A stretch of DNA of 64,000 bases from Girardinichthys multiradiatus (taxonomy: Eukaryota > Chordata > Actinopteri > Cyprinodontiformes > Goodeidae), in assembly GCF_021462225.1 (NCBI RefSeq), contig NC_061806.1, positions 3,095,234-3,159,233 of the forward strand. The letters run 5' to 3'. The notes beneath the pieces are model-generated. The model was not told the DNA's origin, made no database searches, and worked only from the letters and a program-made list of their open reading frames with translations. Within the stretch, counting starts at the first letter, position 1. Every line of letters begins with the position of its first letter. Made by a program: the position numbers and the translations under genes. This document shows, piece by piece, positions 32,687 to 42,571 of this stretch.

Positions 32687-34090
32687 ATTTCTACTCCGGT
32701 CCAAACACCTTCACCTAACTAACAAGCACTATTCTACACAAAGAGGATAAAAATGACTACTTAACAATAATAAGCAAAGATGGCGGCTATCAGCTGGTAG
32801 ACGGTGGGTTGTGCCCTTAGCTACTAGCAGCTGATTGCTCCAACTCTGAGGCGGGAACTCAGTGGAAAAACTCCAGTAATAAAACTGGGACAAAGGAGTG
32901 GTCGGGCCACGAGGCTCAGACCTCAGCTACTTTGAATAGAAAACTTTAAAAGTCCAACTAGTAACTCCTGGCTGATTTGGGATCAGCAGGACAAAAACAT
33001 GCACCTTGATGATCGCATCCGCACTGCGTGATTCAGCAGTACAGCAAATCAAACACTCAGCATGAAACATTTCAATCAGTATTGCATGCAACAGGTTAAT
33101 ACCCTGGATTAACTACTGGTGATTCTAAATGACCTTTAACTATGCCTCACCCTGCCCAGTCCTTTAAATACACCTATCCAATTTAAAATAAAAAAAGAAC
33201 GAAATTACTTTGACTTTGATTTCTTCTCTTCACCTGTTGATGATGGCTCGTAGGTCTGAAGGAAACGGGGTGGGTCCAGAGTGACACGTGTCCGTGATCA
33301 ACTCCAAAAACGGTAAACTTCTCATCCGTCCAAAAAGGGGAAAATATGAGGAACTGTTGCAGTTGACTGAATCAACAAGGAGGAAAACTCATCTCCTTGG
33401 AAATAAAACCTCTGTGGGTTTTCACCTGTGCCGGAGTGTCGGCGTGGTCTTCGATTGGTATATGAATTTTCTGACCTTCTTGTATCAGACAGAATTCCAG
33501 CTTTGCAGCTCTCCCGGTGATGGTCTTGTGGAGGAAAAAAGTAACTCGCCTGTGAGTTTCTGTCTCTTTACATATGCGCCTCCGTTGCGTTGTCCTGTGA
33601 GACAAGCTGGAAATGGCGGTTTAAAAGTTTGTTTCTTCAGCATTTATAGCTCTGATGACGTCAGCTTCGATGTCCAATCCTGCAACGAAGGCTGAGCTGC
33701 ACATGTTTAAATGTTTTTGTACTGATCTCTATTGAAATAATCCACACATCATTCAGGACTCTGATGTTCAATAACTTGTTCAAATAAATCACTTCTCACC
33801 AACACAAACCATAATTCATATCCATCAAGCTGAAAACAATCATATTCCTTTTCTTTGTTTATCCGAGTCTCTGATATTGAATATTAAATGAGCATGGAAA
33901 TGTATGTAAATATCCCTTGAGTTTTTTGGAGGACAGACTTCTGATGCTAAAATGTATGATCTTCAAGGTGTCTTCAGATATAAAGCTGTGATTATTTTGT
34001 GTAATAACTGCAGCTGGTGTTGGTTAAAAAAGTTCATATCTGAGTCTTTTACACTTCCAATATTAATCTGTTATCTGTTATGTGCTATCA
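32687..34090. other. No gene seen; CRE-like motif at 33656-33663
   Basis: A 135-codon frame at 33288-33695 lacks any recognisable domain. A consensus cAMP-response palindrome TGACGTCA lies at 33656-33663. Part may belong to the LTR fragment at 31541. Confidence 0.35.
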
Positions 34091-34093
34091 GAA

Positions 34094-34347
<254 letters not shown>

Positions 34348-34422
34348 GTGTGAACTGATCAGGTCTCCACCTAAAGACCTCTACCCGCCCCCAAGTAAGT
34401 CTTAGGCTGTGGATGAGCAGCG

Positions 34423-34423
<1 letters not shown>

Positions 34424-34468
<45 letters not shown>
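34424..34468 (+). repeat. (TG)n microsatellite
   Basis: About 22 uninterrupted TG units. Confidence 0.98.
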
Positions 34469-34469
<1 letters not shown>

Positions 34470-34471
<2 letters not shown>

Positions 34472-34780
34472 GGCTGGTGTCATGCGGTTCACAGTGTCAG
34501 TTTAACCAGCGCTCCCATCACGCTGGCTGGCTGAGACCCTGTTCGCCGCGCTGCGGTAACGCGCCCGTTAGGAATACAACTACAGGTCTCCGGCGGAGCA
34601 GCTGCAGGTCGGTCCGCCGGTGCCTAACGGACTTCACTTCAGCCTCAGCTGGCAAGTTAGGACATAGCAGCTCTACTGTCCACTCCGCTTGGGTGCATGC
34701 TGGTAAAAAGGCTTATCTCCCGAAAAGTAACGTCTCAAACGATGCGCGTCTGAAACACGAACACCAAGATCAAGTCGCGG
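34470..34780 (+). promoter_or_regulatory. CpG-rich segment ending in a strong splice donor; candidate 5' exon
   Basis: This stretch is much richer in G+C and CpG than its surroundings and ends CGCGGGTAAGTGTG, with a near-consensus splice donor at 34781. It carries an open frame on the plus strand, but with no recognisable domain. A CpG island followed by a strong donor suggests a first, possibly non-coding exon of a host gene lying to the right. No matching acceptor exon was identified, so this is inference. Confidence 0.4.
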
Positions 34781-36710
34781 GTAAGTGTGTGCATGCTTCC
34801 ACGTGTTAATTAAATTCTGCTGCAAGTGTTAGTGTTATAGATTTGTGCCATTTAGAAAACAAATGTTTCAGAAAGTTATGTAAAATCTGCAGCAGGTGAG
34901 CATCCTGAAGTAGGTCAGAGAATAAAGAGGAAATGCATCCTGGTATTTTAGGTTAGTTTTGGAGCGCCCTGTAAGTGGACCATAGCATGCAGCCAGCCTG
35001 CTAAGGATGAATCAGGCAGTGAATGCTGCATGTGGAGTGTGGAGTTGACCTTCTTTTGATGATCGTTGTGCCTGTGAATATAATGACACCTTATAGGCTA
35101 TCTGTTGCAGCCTAAAGCTGACCAGCATGAACTGCTGTGTCAGATGTTGGTGTTTTGTTTCTGCATTTATAATCAAGATGAGCAGTTCTGACACCATGGA
35201 GCACAGAGCATCTCATTGTGATGTGCAAATTCTGAAAGTCACAAAAGTTTAGTTTCTTAAAATACAGCTGCTGATCTGAAAGTAAATCTGCATCTTTAAA
35301 GACACAGGTGATCCAAAAACAGAGGATTAAAATAAAACAAGCCTTAAATGTTTGCGGTCTTCTTCTGCTTCTCTCCTCCTGCTGCTGGAGGGTCTCTGAA
35401 GGCTACCTGAGAGACAGAGTCGCTCCCCCTCCTCCTGCAGCCTCTTCCTTCTCACAGCTCATTTCCCATGCTTTTCATGCCTGCAGTTTAAACCCCTTTG
35501 ATGTTTTCTCACGATGAACCCTGCACATTGAAAGAGCTCCATGGTATGTAAATGTTCTCTGATTGACTTCGGAGTCTTTTTAATTAACCCACTTGTATGC
35601 ACGCTGCAGCTTTGTCCTCTGTGAAATGCCATCAGGGCAACTGTGATGGAATAACGTGCTATCAGTGGGAATTTCAAAGTCAGTAGGAGGTTGTGTTTCA
35701 GATGTTGCCTGGTTTGATATTTTCTGTGACTTATTTCTGCATGAAATATTTGGCTGTGATGTTAAAAGCAATACCTTGTACGGTGCAATTGGCAATAAAG
35801 ACTTTACACATTTTAATATGAATGACTTGCAAGATATCAGAGAAGAAGATCTGAGATGCAGTACCCTGTAGGGAACTTACATTAATAATATGCTTCATTC
35901 TATCAGCAGTGGTTCTCCAGAACTTTCATGTGAGCCTTTTACCCAATCAAAGCTTTTTAGTAATTCCAAACATTCTTGTAGGTGTTAAAAGGCTGAAATT
36001 TGTGCCTTTATCCTTATATCTGCAAAAAACATATTCTTTCCTGTCATTGTGGACTGTGCTAATGCTTCCACTGCTGCACCGTGCATATAGTGCAAGCTGA
36101 AGGTGGATGCGCACAGCGATTAGCCATGTAATTTCCACTTTCTGTCAGCAGGTGGCAAAATGCTCTCAGGGATAAGGAGAGATCCTTCTAGTTGCTTCTG
36201 GAGGGGCAGCTTTCAGTAGGCAGAGGTGCTCAGCTGCCCCACCCCTCAGCCACCACCTCAGAACTCTTCAGGTAAAATAAGTCAAAGCAGCATATTCAGC
36301 GTAATTTTAAAGCTCAAATTTCACAGAAGGTGAATGCTTCACTATTTGCATGGCTGGATCAATCTTCTACACGGGCCTCAGAACAAGTTATTGCGCACAG
36401 GGCATGCTGAAGAAAACTTTGCTAACGATTTATTATTTACTACCTGAAGATTTAATTATGTCCTTTGTTTGTTTGTTTTTTCACACTGCATGCTGGGGGT
36501 TTGGTCGTGGAGCGTGTGGTGAGTGGGCTTAAAGACTAAGAGCTGTTTTTCAAACTTCACTTACAGTATTTATGTTGTCTTTAATGCTTGGATTAGGCTC
36601 CTGGCGCAGAAGCCTAAATGCTAGAATGGCCAGTGGATTAAAGACTGTGAGTCTGTTAGGCTGCAAGGATTCCAAACTTAATAACTTACAGTCTCTGTGT
36701 AGATAGGTGT
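34781..36710. other. No gene confirmed; CTCF-like motif at 36145-36158
   Basis: TCAGCAGGTGGCAA (36145-36158) matches 12 of 14 positions of the vertebrate CTCF core. A GC-rich stretch 36180-36270 ends in CAGGTAAAA, a possible splice donor at 36272. No transposon motifs were recognised, which is unusual for this window and fits an intron or 5' region of a host gene. Confidence 0.4.
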
Positions 36711-37286
36711 TCATGTACCGGGACTCACCAACTCAGTCATTAAATGTCCGTATGAAACACAAGGGATGTTATATGGTTTATACAAGCTCTGGCGTGATGA
36801 AATGCTTTTGGATGTGGAGATGTGGGGCACTAGCAGATCGCTTGTCCCCATAGATAACAGGAGGTTGAAGCCGCTGCAGAGGCTGCTGTCGGTGGAAGCG
36901 GAAATGGGCATGAAGCGCCGCCTGAGACTACTGCCCCTGTGCCAGCAGAGCTGATGATTTTGGTCAGTGTTCAGGGTCAAAGCAGTTCTGTGGGCGTCAG
37001 TGGGTCTGTTGACAAGTATGTTGTAGACAGTGAAGGCTGGGAGCAGTGTCAGAGGCTCCACAACCACCAGTGTTGACACTAATGGCATATCAGCTGGCTT
37101 TTGCAGCTCTGAGTTGGACGTTTTGTCATACCAGTTGCAGTTCAGACAGAAAGGCTGCATGGGAATGGTTTGGTTGCTACAATGGGATTCTACATGAACC
37201 AGGAAAGCTCTAAAGAGAGTTGTGAGATGATACAAGAAGCTAAACATGTTACAGAAGGAGGATCTATGGGGCAGAGTGGTTGCCAT
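36711..37286 (-). CDS. Unrecognised 192-codon open frame
   Basis: ATG at 37286, stop at 36711; the frame is open further upstream to 37358. The product is Ser/Thr/Leu-rich, with a hydrophobic start after HRSSFCNMFSFLYHL, scattered cysteines and no recognisable domain. It lies just left of a plus-strand Tx1-like LINE and could be an antisense shadow of that LINE's 5' region. No promoter or splice evidence. Function unknown. Confidence 0.2.
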   Translation of the reverse strand: MATTLPHRSSFCNMFSFLYHLTTLFRAFLVHVESHCSNQTIPMQPFCLNCNWYDKTSNSELQKPADMPLVSTLVVVEPLTLLPAFTVYNILVNRPTDAHRTALTLNTDQNHQLCWHRGSSLRRRFMPISASTDSSLCSGFNLLLSMGTSDLLVPHISTSKSISSRQSLYKPYNIPCVSYGHLMTELVSPGT

Positions 37287-37696
37287 GGTGACGGTGTTGC
37301 GGCTATGGAGTGAGATTATGAATTGGATTCTGATTTTTGTTTTTGTTTCACAAAACAAAATTTTGGATAATAGTTATAGGAGATTGGTTGTTGTACCAGA
37401 CTATTTTTCTGATGTTGAGAGATTTTTTTGTCTGTTAGTCTTCTGGATGAGAAGAAACGATCCATGTTACTAGTAAATGGTGGGAGAAAACTAATGTGTG
37501 GTAAAAATGAAATCTTTAGAAGAATTTCACTATGGTTAGATTTCACTGGGTGTTTTGCATTTTCTGTTTTTTCTTGTCTGGTTTTCTTCCCTCTCTATAT
37601 GTGTGAGGTGTATGGGTGGCCTCATTAAATATAAACTGGGGGAGGGATGCACAGAACAGAGCTTTGATTACAGAAATATAAGACAGAAGAAGTTGG

Positions 37697-37985
37697 ATTC
37701 AATTCAATTCAGCTTATTTACATACCGCTAATTCACAACACATGTCGTCTCAAGGCACTTTAAAGAGTCAATTCAATCCAGTCATACAGACAGATTCCAA
37801 ATGAAGTACATACATTCCAATTGATCCTAGTTATCAGACAGTGCAGTCAAGTTGAGTTTATTATTCAACTTAATAAAAAAGGTCTCTAAGGAAACCCAGC
37901 AGATTGCATCCAGTCAGTGACTTGCAGCATTCACTCCTCCTGGGTGAGCATGTAGAGACAGTGGAAGTTTTCCTTTTCTACCACA
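37697..37985 (-). mobile_element. L2 LINE 3' end, 5' truncated
   Basis: Read on the minus strand it matches the last part of the L2 3' UTR at 12960-13219, including the CACTGTCTCTACATGCTCA stretch, the CCCAGCAGATTGCATCCAG block and the GAATTGAATT tail. Inserted in the Tx1-like LINE. Confidence 0.8.
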
Positions 37986-38563
37986 AACCCACAGTAGTGT
38001 TATTAAAAATAGAATGGGGTTTATGCTAGACAGGTGAATGTATATTTAGTCATAGAACAAATCTCCGAGCAGGGTATTTTATTTTTCCCAAATTTAGATG
38101 TACAGATTTTGGCAAGTACAACTCAAATTATTAGTAGAATTTTACAAGTAAAGTAGAGAGCTAAAGGGGCTATAGTTCAATGGAGACAAGGATGCATCAA
38201 CAACATTCTTACTGAATGGAGTGATCAGTTGCATGGAAAAAGCAGACGGTATGCCTTTGCCTTCCAAACGGTCAGTTTATAACAAATTCAGCAGAGATGA
38301 GAAAGCTTACAGTGGAGTTTTATCTCTTTTCAAAGGGTACATGCAAAGAAGCAGTGACAGCAAAACTTCTCCAAGGGCTTTCTTAACTATGTAACTTCAG
38401 AGGATCTGGAGGCTCTAAACACATACTTAACATTGGGGGAGCTTACAACTGCTGTTACACAGATGTTATCTGAAGGATCTCTAGGAATAGACACCTTAGC
38501 TGCAGACATTTTTAAACATTTCAGGCAGTTATTGGGAAAAAAACACGTTTGGATTTTTTTAAT

Positions 38564-38601
38564 GATTCTTTTGTTAGAGGGACACTTCTAACAAAAGAAT
38601 C
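38564..38601. repeat. Perfect 15-bp inverted repeat, 8-nt loop
   Basis: Positions 38564-38578 (GATTCTTTTGTTAGA) and 38587-38601 are exact reverse complements with loop GGGACACT, inside the Tx1-like LINE. Confidence 0.95.
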
Positions 38602-38789
38602 TTGCCAGCAGGGAGCACTTTCTCTGCTGTCTAAAAGGGGGTCCAAGCCCCTTTAAAGAACTGGAGACCAGTGACTCGTTTATGCACTGATTATGAAATA
38701 GTTCTAAAGGTGTTATCTAATAGACTTAAACATTCTATTGAGCTTTTAGTTCCAGCGGATTGTCTTCCTGACAGGTCTATGCTAGACAA

Positions 38790-38885
38790 TTAAAAAAATT
38801 CAATTCAATTCAAAGATACTTTATTGATCCCCGAGGGGAAATTAGAATTCCAGTACAACCCATCCATACATACATTTGATGTATG
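38790..38885 (-). mobile_element. LINE 3' tail (minus strand)
   Basis: The motif AAAGATACTTTATTGATCCC followed by an AGGGGAAATTAGAATT-type stretch, headed by a CAATT repeat, is the minus-strand form of a teleost LINE 3' terminus. The same motif occurs at 43126-43200. It splits the Tx1-like reverse transcriptase between MLDN and the DLNVRIIFIDQE block. Confidence 0.7.
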
Positions 38886-39589
38886 CAAGGTATGTGACCT
38901 GAATGTGAGGATTATTTTCATTGATCAAGAGAGAGCATTTCATTGTGTAAATCACACTTTTTTGTTTTCAATTTTCCCATTTGGTGTGGGAAATATTTTC
39001 TTACTATGGTGAGATCACTCTTTCATAATTTAAGTTGTATTGAGCGGGTTGAACAGTCTTGGATTGGTTAATAGAGGTATTAGACAGGGCTGTCCTATCT
39101 CAGGTCAGTTATATATAGCTTGGCAATTGAACCTGTTTTATTTAGACTGATAGCTAGAATAAAGGGTTTTATTTAACTGTTTCGGGTCAGAGTTCTCCTG
39201 TAGTTGTTTGAGCTTATGCCGACAATGTAAATTTGTTTGTTAGCAATCAGAGTGATGTCCTGCAGGGCAAGCTTAGTTTTGTATGGAAGGGCTTCTTGAC
39301 CGAAAGTTAACTGGGACAAAAATAAGACTTTCTTGGTGGGTAAATGGTGTACAGATGACATTCCAACCCTGCCAGAAAATGTATGCTCGGGAAGGAATGG
39401 TATTTAAACATCGGTATTATTTATAGGTAATGATAATTTTCAGAAACAGAATAGAGAGGGTGCTGGAAAAGGTTAAGTCCAAGTTGTCTAAATGGAAATG
39501 GCAGCTACCCCAGCTGTGCTACAGGGAGAGAGCTCTGATTGCAAACAATGGTAGTAGTAATGATATTCCTAAAGAAGTAGTACAAGAGC

Positions 39590-39790
39590 ACTCCAGTACA
39601 CTATTACTATCATCATTTCATCATGCTGTGTTTACACTGTTGCTAATAAAAGGGGACTTGACACTTTTAAAGCGCTGGAGGCCTGTTGGCTTGATCTACA
39701 CAGACTATAAGCTTCTTTCAAAAGTGCTTGCCAAAGTTACAGTGTACCTGAAGCCCACACTGCAGACTGGTGTGGCTGTCTTGTAGAAGA
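39590..39790 (+). pseudogene. Second Tx1-like reverse transcriptase fragment
   Basis: The plus strand reads LIKGDLTLLKRWRPVGLIYTDY and KLLSKVLAKVTVYLKP, the start of a Tx1 reverse transcriptase. Because this block already occurred at 38660 in the copy to the left, this is a separate insertion or a duplicated piece. It ends at a stop near 39784. Confidence 0.65.
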
Positions 39791-39959
39791 CCTTGTGAAA
39801 CAACTCTAGAACCTGCTTGTGTGGTCCATATTCATTGCTTGTGTCTCTGATGTCCTATGTAGCAAAGGAAATCAGATTTTTGTACTTCTCAACTACACAC
39901 AAAACGGAGAAAAATTCAACAAGATTTAAAAAATTGTTTAATAAAAGCCATACATCAAA

Positions 39960-40400
39960 TTCAAAATTCCATAACAATATCCCAGACTTAATAGTTGTGT
40001 TGTATATATTACTTTTGACAAGCTGACTTACTGCCTGTTTAGGCATCGTTTTCCACTCTTCTTTAAAAGGTGCTCCCAGGTCATTGAGGTTCTGAGGCCC
40101 AAGACTCAGATGATCCTAGAGCTTTTTAATGGGATTCAAGTCTGGAGAAGGTGCAGGACACTCCGTCTGGGATACCGCAGCCTCCAGCAGCCCTTCCCTG
40201 ATGATGCAACCTCAAGGAGCTGGGACATATTGGTCCATGAAGATGAAATCAGGCCTACAGTATGTCGCTCATTCAGAGGTGCAATGACTGGATGAATGGT
40301 GTCATTTAGGTAGTACTGGTCTGTCACAGTGCAATTCCTAAGGTGTAGGGGGCTCTGCATTGATTGTACATTTCACCAGTCTGTAACACCACCATCTCTA
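39960..40400 (-). pseudogene. Tc1/mariner-like transposase C-terminal remnant
   Basis: The minus strand encodes VTDQYYLNDTIHPVIAPLNE, then a frame-shifted FMDQYVPAP (second catalytic aspartate region), CPAPSPDLNPIKKL where the catalytic glutamate of the PIE motif is replaced by lysine, and LNDLG-P...MPKQAVSQLVKS near 40050. Dead copy. Confidence 0.7.
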
Positions 40401-40829
40401 GCAACAATGTTGGCATCCATCATTTCTGCTCAGTATTCTGTTGATCGATTGTTAGATGATACCTTGGTCTCAAAAACCTGTAAAGATTTGTTACTGAACC
40501 AGAACATTTACAAACATATTCAATAATTGAGAATAACATTGAAAAGTTAATTGATTTTAGTACCTCCATCACTAGGTGAAACACATTATATAGATTAATT
40601 ACACACAGACTGATGCTTTCAAGCCTTTACATGACATTTAAGTTTACAATATTACATTGGACTTATAAAAAATAAATTTCAATACACAAATGTGGGCTTA
40701 ATGAAAAGTACGTTTAATAGCTGCTTAATAGTTATTTTCAAAAGGTGCTTTCAATCTGACAAACGAGCCTCTCTGGACATATATTTTTGTGGTTTTGTGG
40801 TTAATCACCCTGTAAGAGAACATCATGTT
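40401..40829. other. AT-rich DNA, no gene seen
   Basis: No recognisable frames or repeat termini. Confidence 0.4.
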
Positions 40830-42571
40830 ACGTGGTAGGTACTGAAACGTTGAACAGTTGGACAGCTGAGTTTATAACGAATAACGGATTCCACCTTTTA
40901 GGGACCAAGGAACCTGTTGGAGAACTTTTTGGAGCAGGATTTAAAGGGGAAGTCCTTTTTTTTTCTTTCTGCTCTTGGTGGAGGAGGACGCTTTTCTCTG
41001 TCTCCCGCACAATCCCATATCTGCCCTGCTTCAGCTCTGTGTCTTGTCTTTCTTTTTGGAGCCTCTTGTTGCATAACTTCCAAAATTCTGAGTTATGGCT
41101 TTGGTCACCTTGTCTCTCAATTGATCAAATTTTCTCGACGAGAAGACAGGGTGAAGGGGAACCTTCTAGTCCGGACGGGACATTTTTCTCCGGATACACG
41201 ATGGACTCCTGGCAGAAGTGGAGGATTGTGTGTCTGTCGATAATGTCAGTCGAGGATGTCGAAGATGTGTACACAATTGGATGTTTGATAACAGGATTTC
41301 TGCTTTTTGGAGTTGGCGGTTACCTGGCATATCGAGAAATTCGAAAAACGTCGGCAGCTGTTCTGGCCATTGTAAGGCTGCCTGGCATGTGTGATGGGAT
41401 CTTCAGAGCAATCAACACTCAGACTGAGATGTTACGTGAGCTGAATCGCAGACTGGATGTGATCCTTACACAGGATTGCAGGCAGGTTGCAGTTCCTGGA
41501 CTCAGGGGTGAAATGGGATAAATCTTGGAGAAAGTTGTTCGCTCGGATCTGGCGAGACTCTCGAGGCTGACGGAAAATTAAGAGTCAGTCTAACCCAAAT
41601 AATTGTTGTTTTTCTGAATCTGGCTCCCCTGCATGGCCTTGATGGCTGGCTATCTTCAACTTCTCCTGGAAGTTATGTAAACATGACGCTCTGCTCCCTC
41701 TGCCCCCTCCCTTCACTGAGGACATCTGTGGACCTGCTCAGAACTTTGTGGCCGGTTGATGAACATTCCATCATACCATCAAGGACAATGGCCTCTGTGA
41801 CAGTGCTTCATGGACTCACTTGCACACACTCACTTGCACACACACACATGCTCAAGATAAACATATGCACCCCTTCACACCGCCTTCACCGGATCCCCTG
41901 CATGATGTTGTTTCGTATATATGTTGCTTCTTTGTGCTGAGGTTTTTTGCAATTTCAAACTGTATCCTCCTAAGGATAAAGTGTGAAATATGATTTTTTC
42001 CCCTCTACTTACCTAATGTGGTCTCTTTTCTCATCTATCTAAATGTGTGATTTCATTACTTTTCATAGATTTTCAGATTTCTCAGAAGGATTACCAGCGA
42101 AAGCCAAATATTATTAGTATTTGAAAATTTGGACTAAAGCTGTTTTTACACCAATGACCAGAGAATTTTAGATTTCTTAAAAGGATTGTATTACAACTAT
42201 ATCATACCAGTGACAGCCAAACATTATTAGTATTTAAAAAGTTTGGACTAAAACTGTTTTATACCAGTGATCCAGCTTATTTGAATGAAGGGACCACAAC
42301 TGCCTCATACCAGCAACCTCAAGGATTAATATTATCATTTTTCGTCTAGCACAGGATGAATTCCTTACCACAGAGGACTTAATGAGCTAATTACTTCTAT
42401 TAGAAAGATTGGATTAGAACCAGCTCTTACCAGTACCAGAACTCCCAAGGATTATTAGTGTCATTTGATTTGTTTTTCTGTGTTTGATTTTCTGTGTCAT
42501 TGTGGTGTTTTTCCTCATGTACAGCGCTTTGAGGGCCTTGTTGCTGAGAAGCGCTATATAAATAAACTTGA
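40830..42571 (+). mobile_element. LINE-tailed retroelement-like unit with its own small ORF
   Basis: The unit has a pyrimidine-rich, GC-richer leader (40930-41200), a 106-codon ORF (41201-41521), a long 3' part with imperfect tandem repeats of about 110 bp (42067-42290) and an end reading GCGCTATATAAATAAA (42551-42566) followed by ACTTG repeats. The last motif is the same 16 bases that end the L2 LINE at 23119-23134, so an L2-type reverse transcriptase probably copies this unit. It abuts a minus-strand Gypsy integrase frame at 42572 (codons for VWLSSK), i.e. it inserted there. The left boundary is approximate and no target-site duplication was found. No reverse transcriptase is present. Confidence 0.5.
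41201..41521 (+). CDS. 106-aa predicted membrane / coiled-coil protein of a retroelement-like unit
   Basis: ATG at 41201 is chosen because what precedes it in the frame (open from 40832) is leader-like and of low protein quality. The product has a short polar N-terminus (MDSWQKWRIV), an acidic VEDVEDVYT stretch, one strong hydrophobic segment IGCLITGFLLFGVGGYLAY (about residues 28-46), then a basic RKTS region and an amphipathic helix with heptad-like spacing (IFRAINTQTEMLRELNRRLDVIL, quoted in part: QTEMLRELNRRLDVIL), suggesting a single-pass membrane protein with a coiled coil. No known domain was recognised. Intact, no frameshift. Function unknown; it may be an accessory protein of the surrounding retroelement. 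Confidence 0.5.
   Translation: MDSWQKWRIVCLSIMSVEDVEDVYTIGCLITGFLLFGVGGYLAYREIRKTSAAVLAIVRLPGMCDGIFRAINTQTEMLRELNRRLDVILTQDCRQVAVPGLRGEMG

Larger units (their letters stand above)
37300..39560 (+). pseudogene. Tx1-like (L1-clade) LINE ORF2, decayed, with two nested LINE tails
   Basis: Plus-strand motifs in order: an N-terminal part near 37400-37560; LTTAVTQMLSEGSLGIDTL-type sequence near 38450; NWRPVTRLCTDYEIVLKVLSNRLK (given here in two parts: NWRPVTRLCTDY and EIVLKVLSNRLK) at about 38660-38730; FIDQERAFHCVNHTFLF, the first catalytic block, at about 38930 with QERAF for the usual QEKAF; RGIRQGCPISGQLY at about 39080; a degraded ADD region near 39210; and KVKSKLSKWKWQLPQLCYRERALIANN at about 39465-39545. 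Many stops. The order and the KWKW-LPQ--YR-R-LI-NN block are those of the Tx1 group. Two foreign LINE tails (37697-37985, 38790-38885) lie within it. Confidence 0.75.

Noticed and set aside
33288..33695. 135-codon frame
   Set aside because: Starts without ATG context, no domain, and an equal-sized frame lies on the other strand.
40898..41243. Frames overlapping the leader of the 40.8-kb unit
   Set aside because: Poly-pyrimidine leader translated in other frames; only 41201-41521 has protein-like structure.
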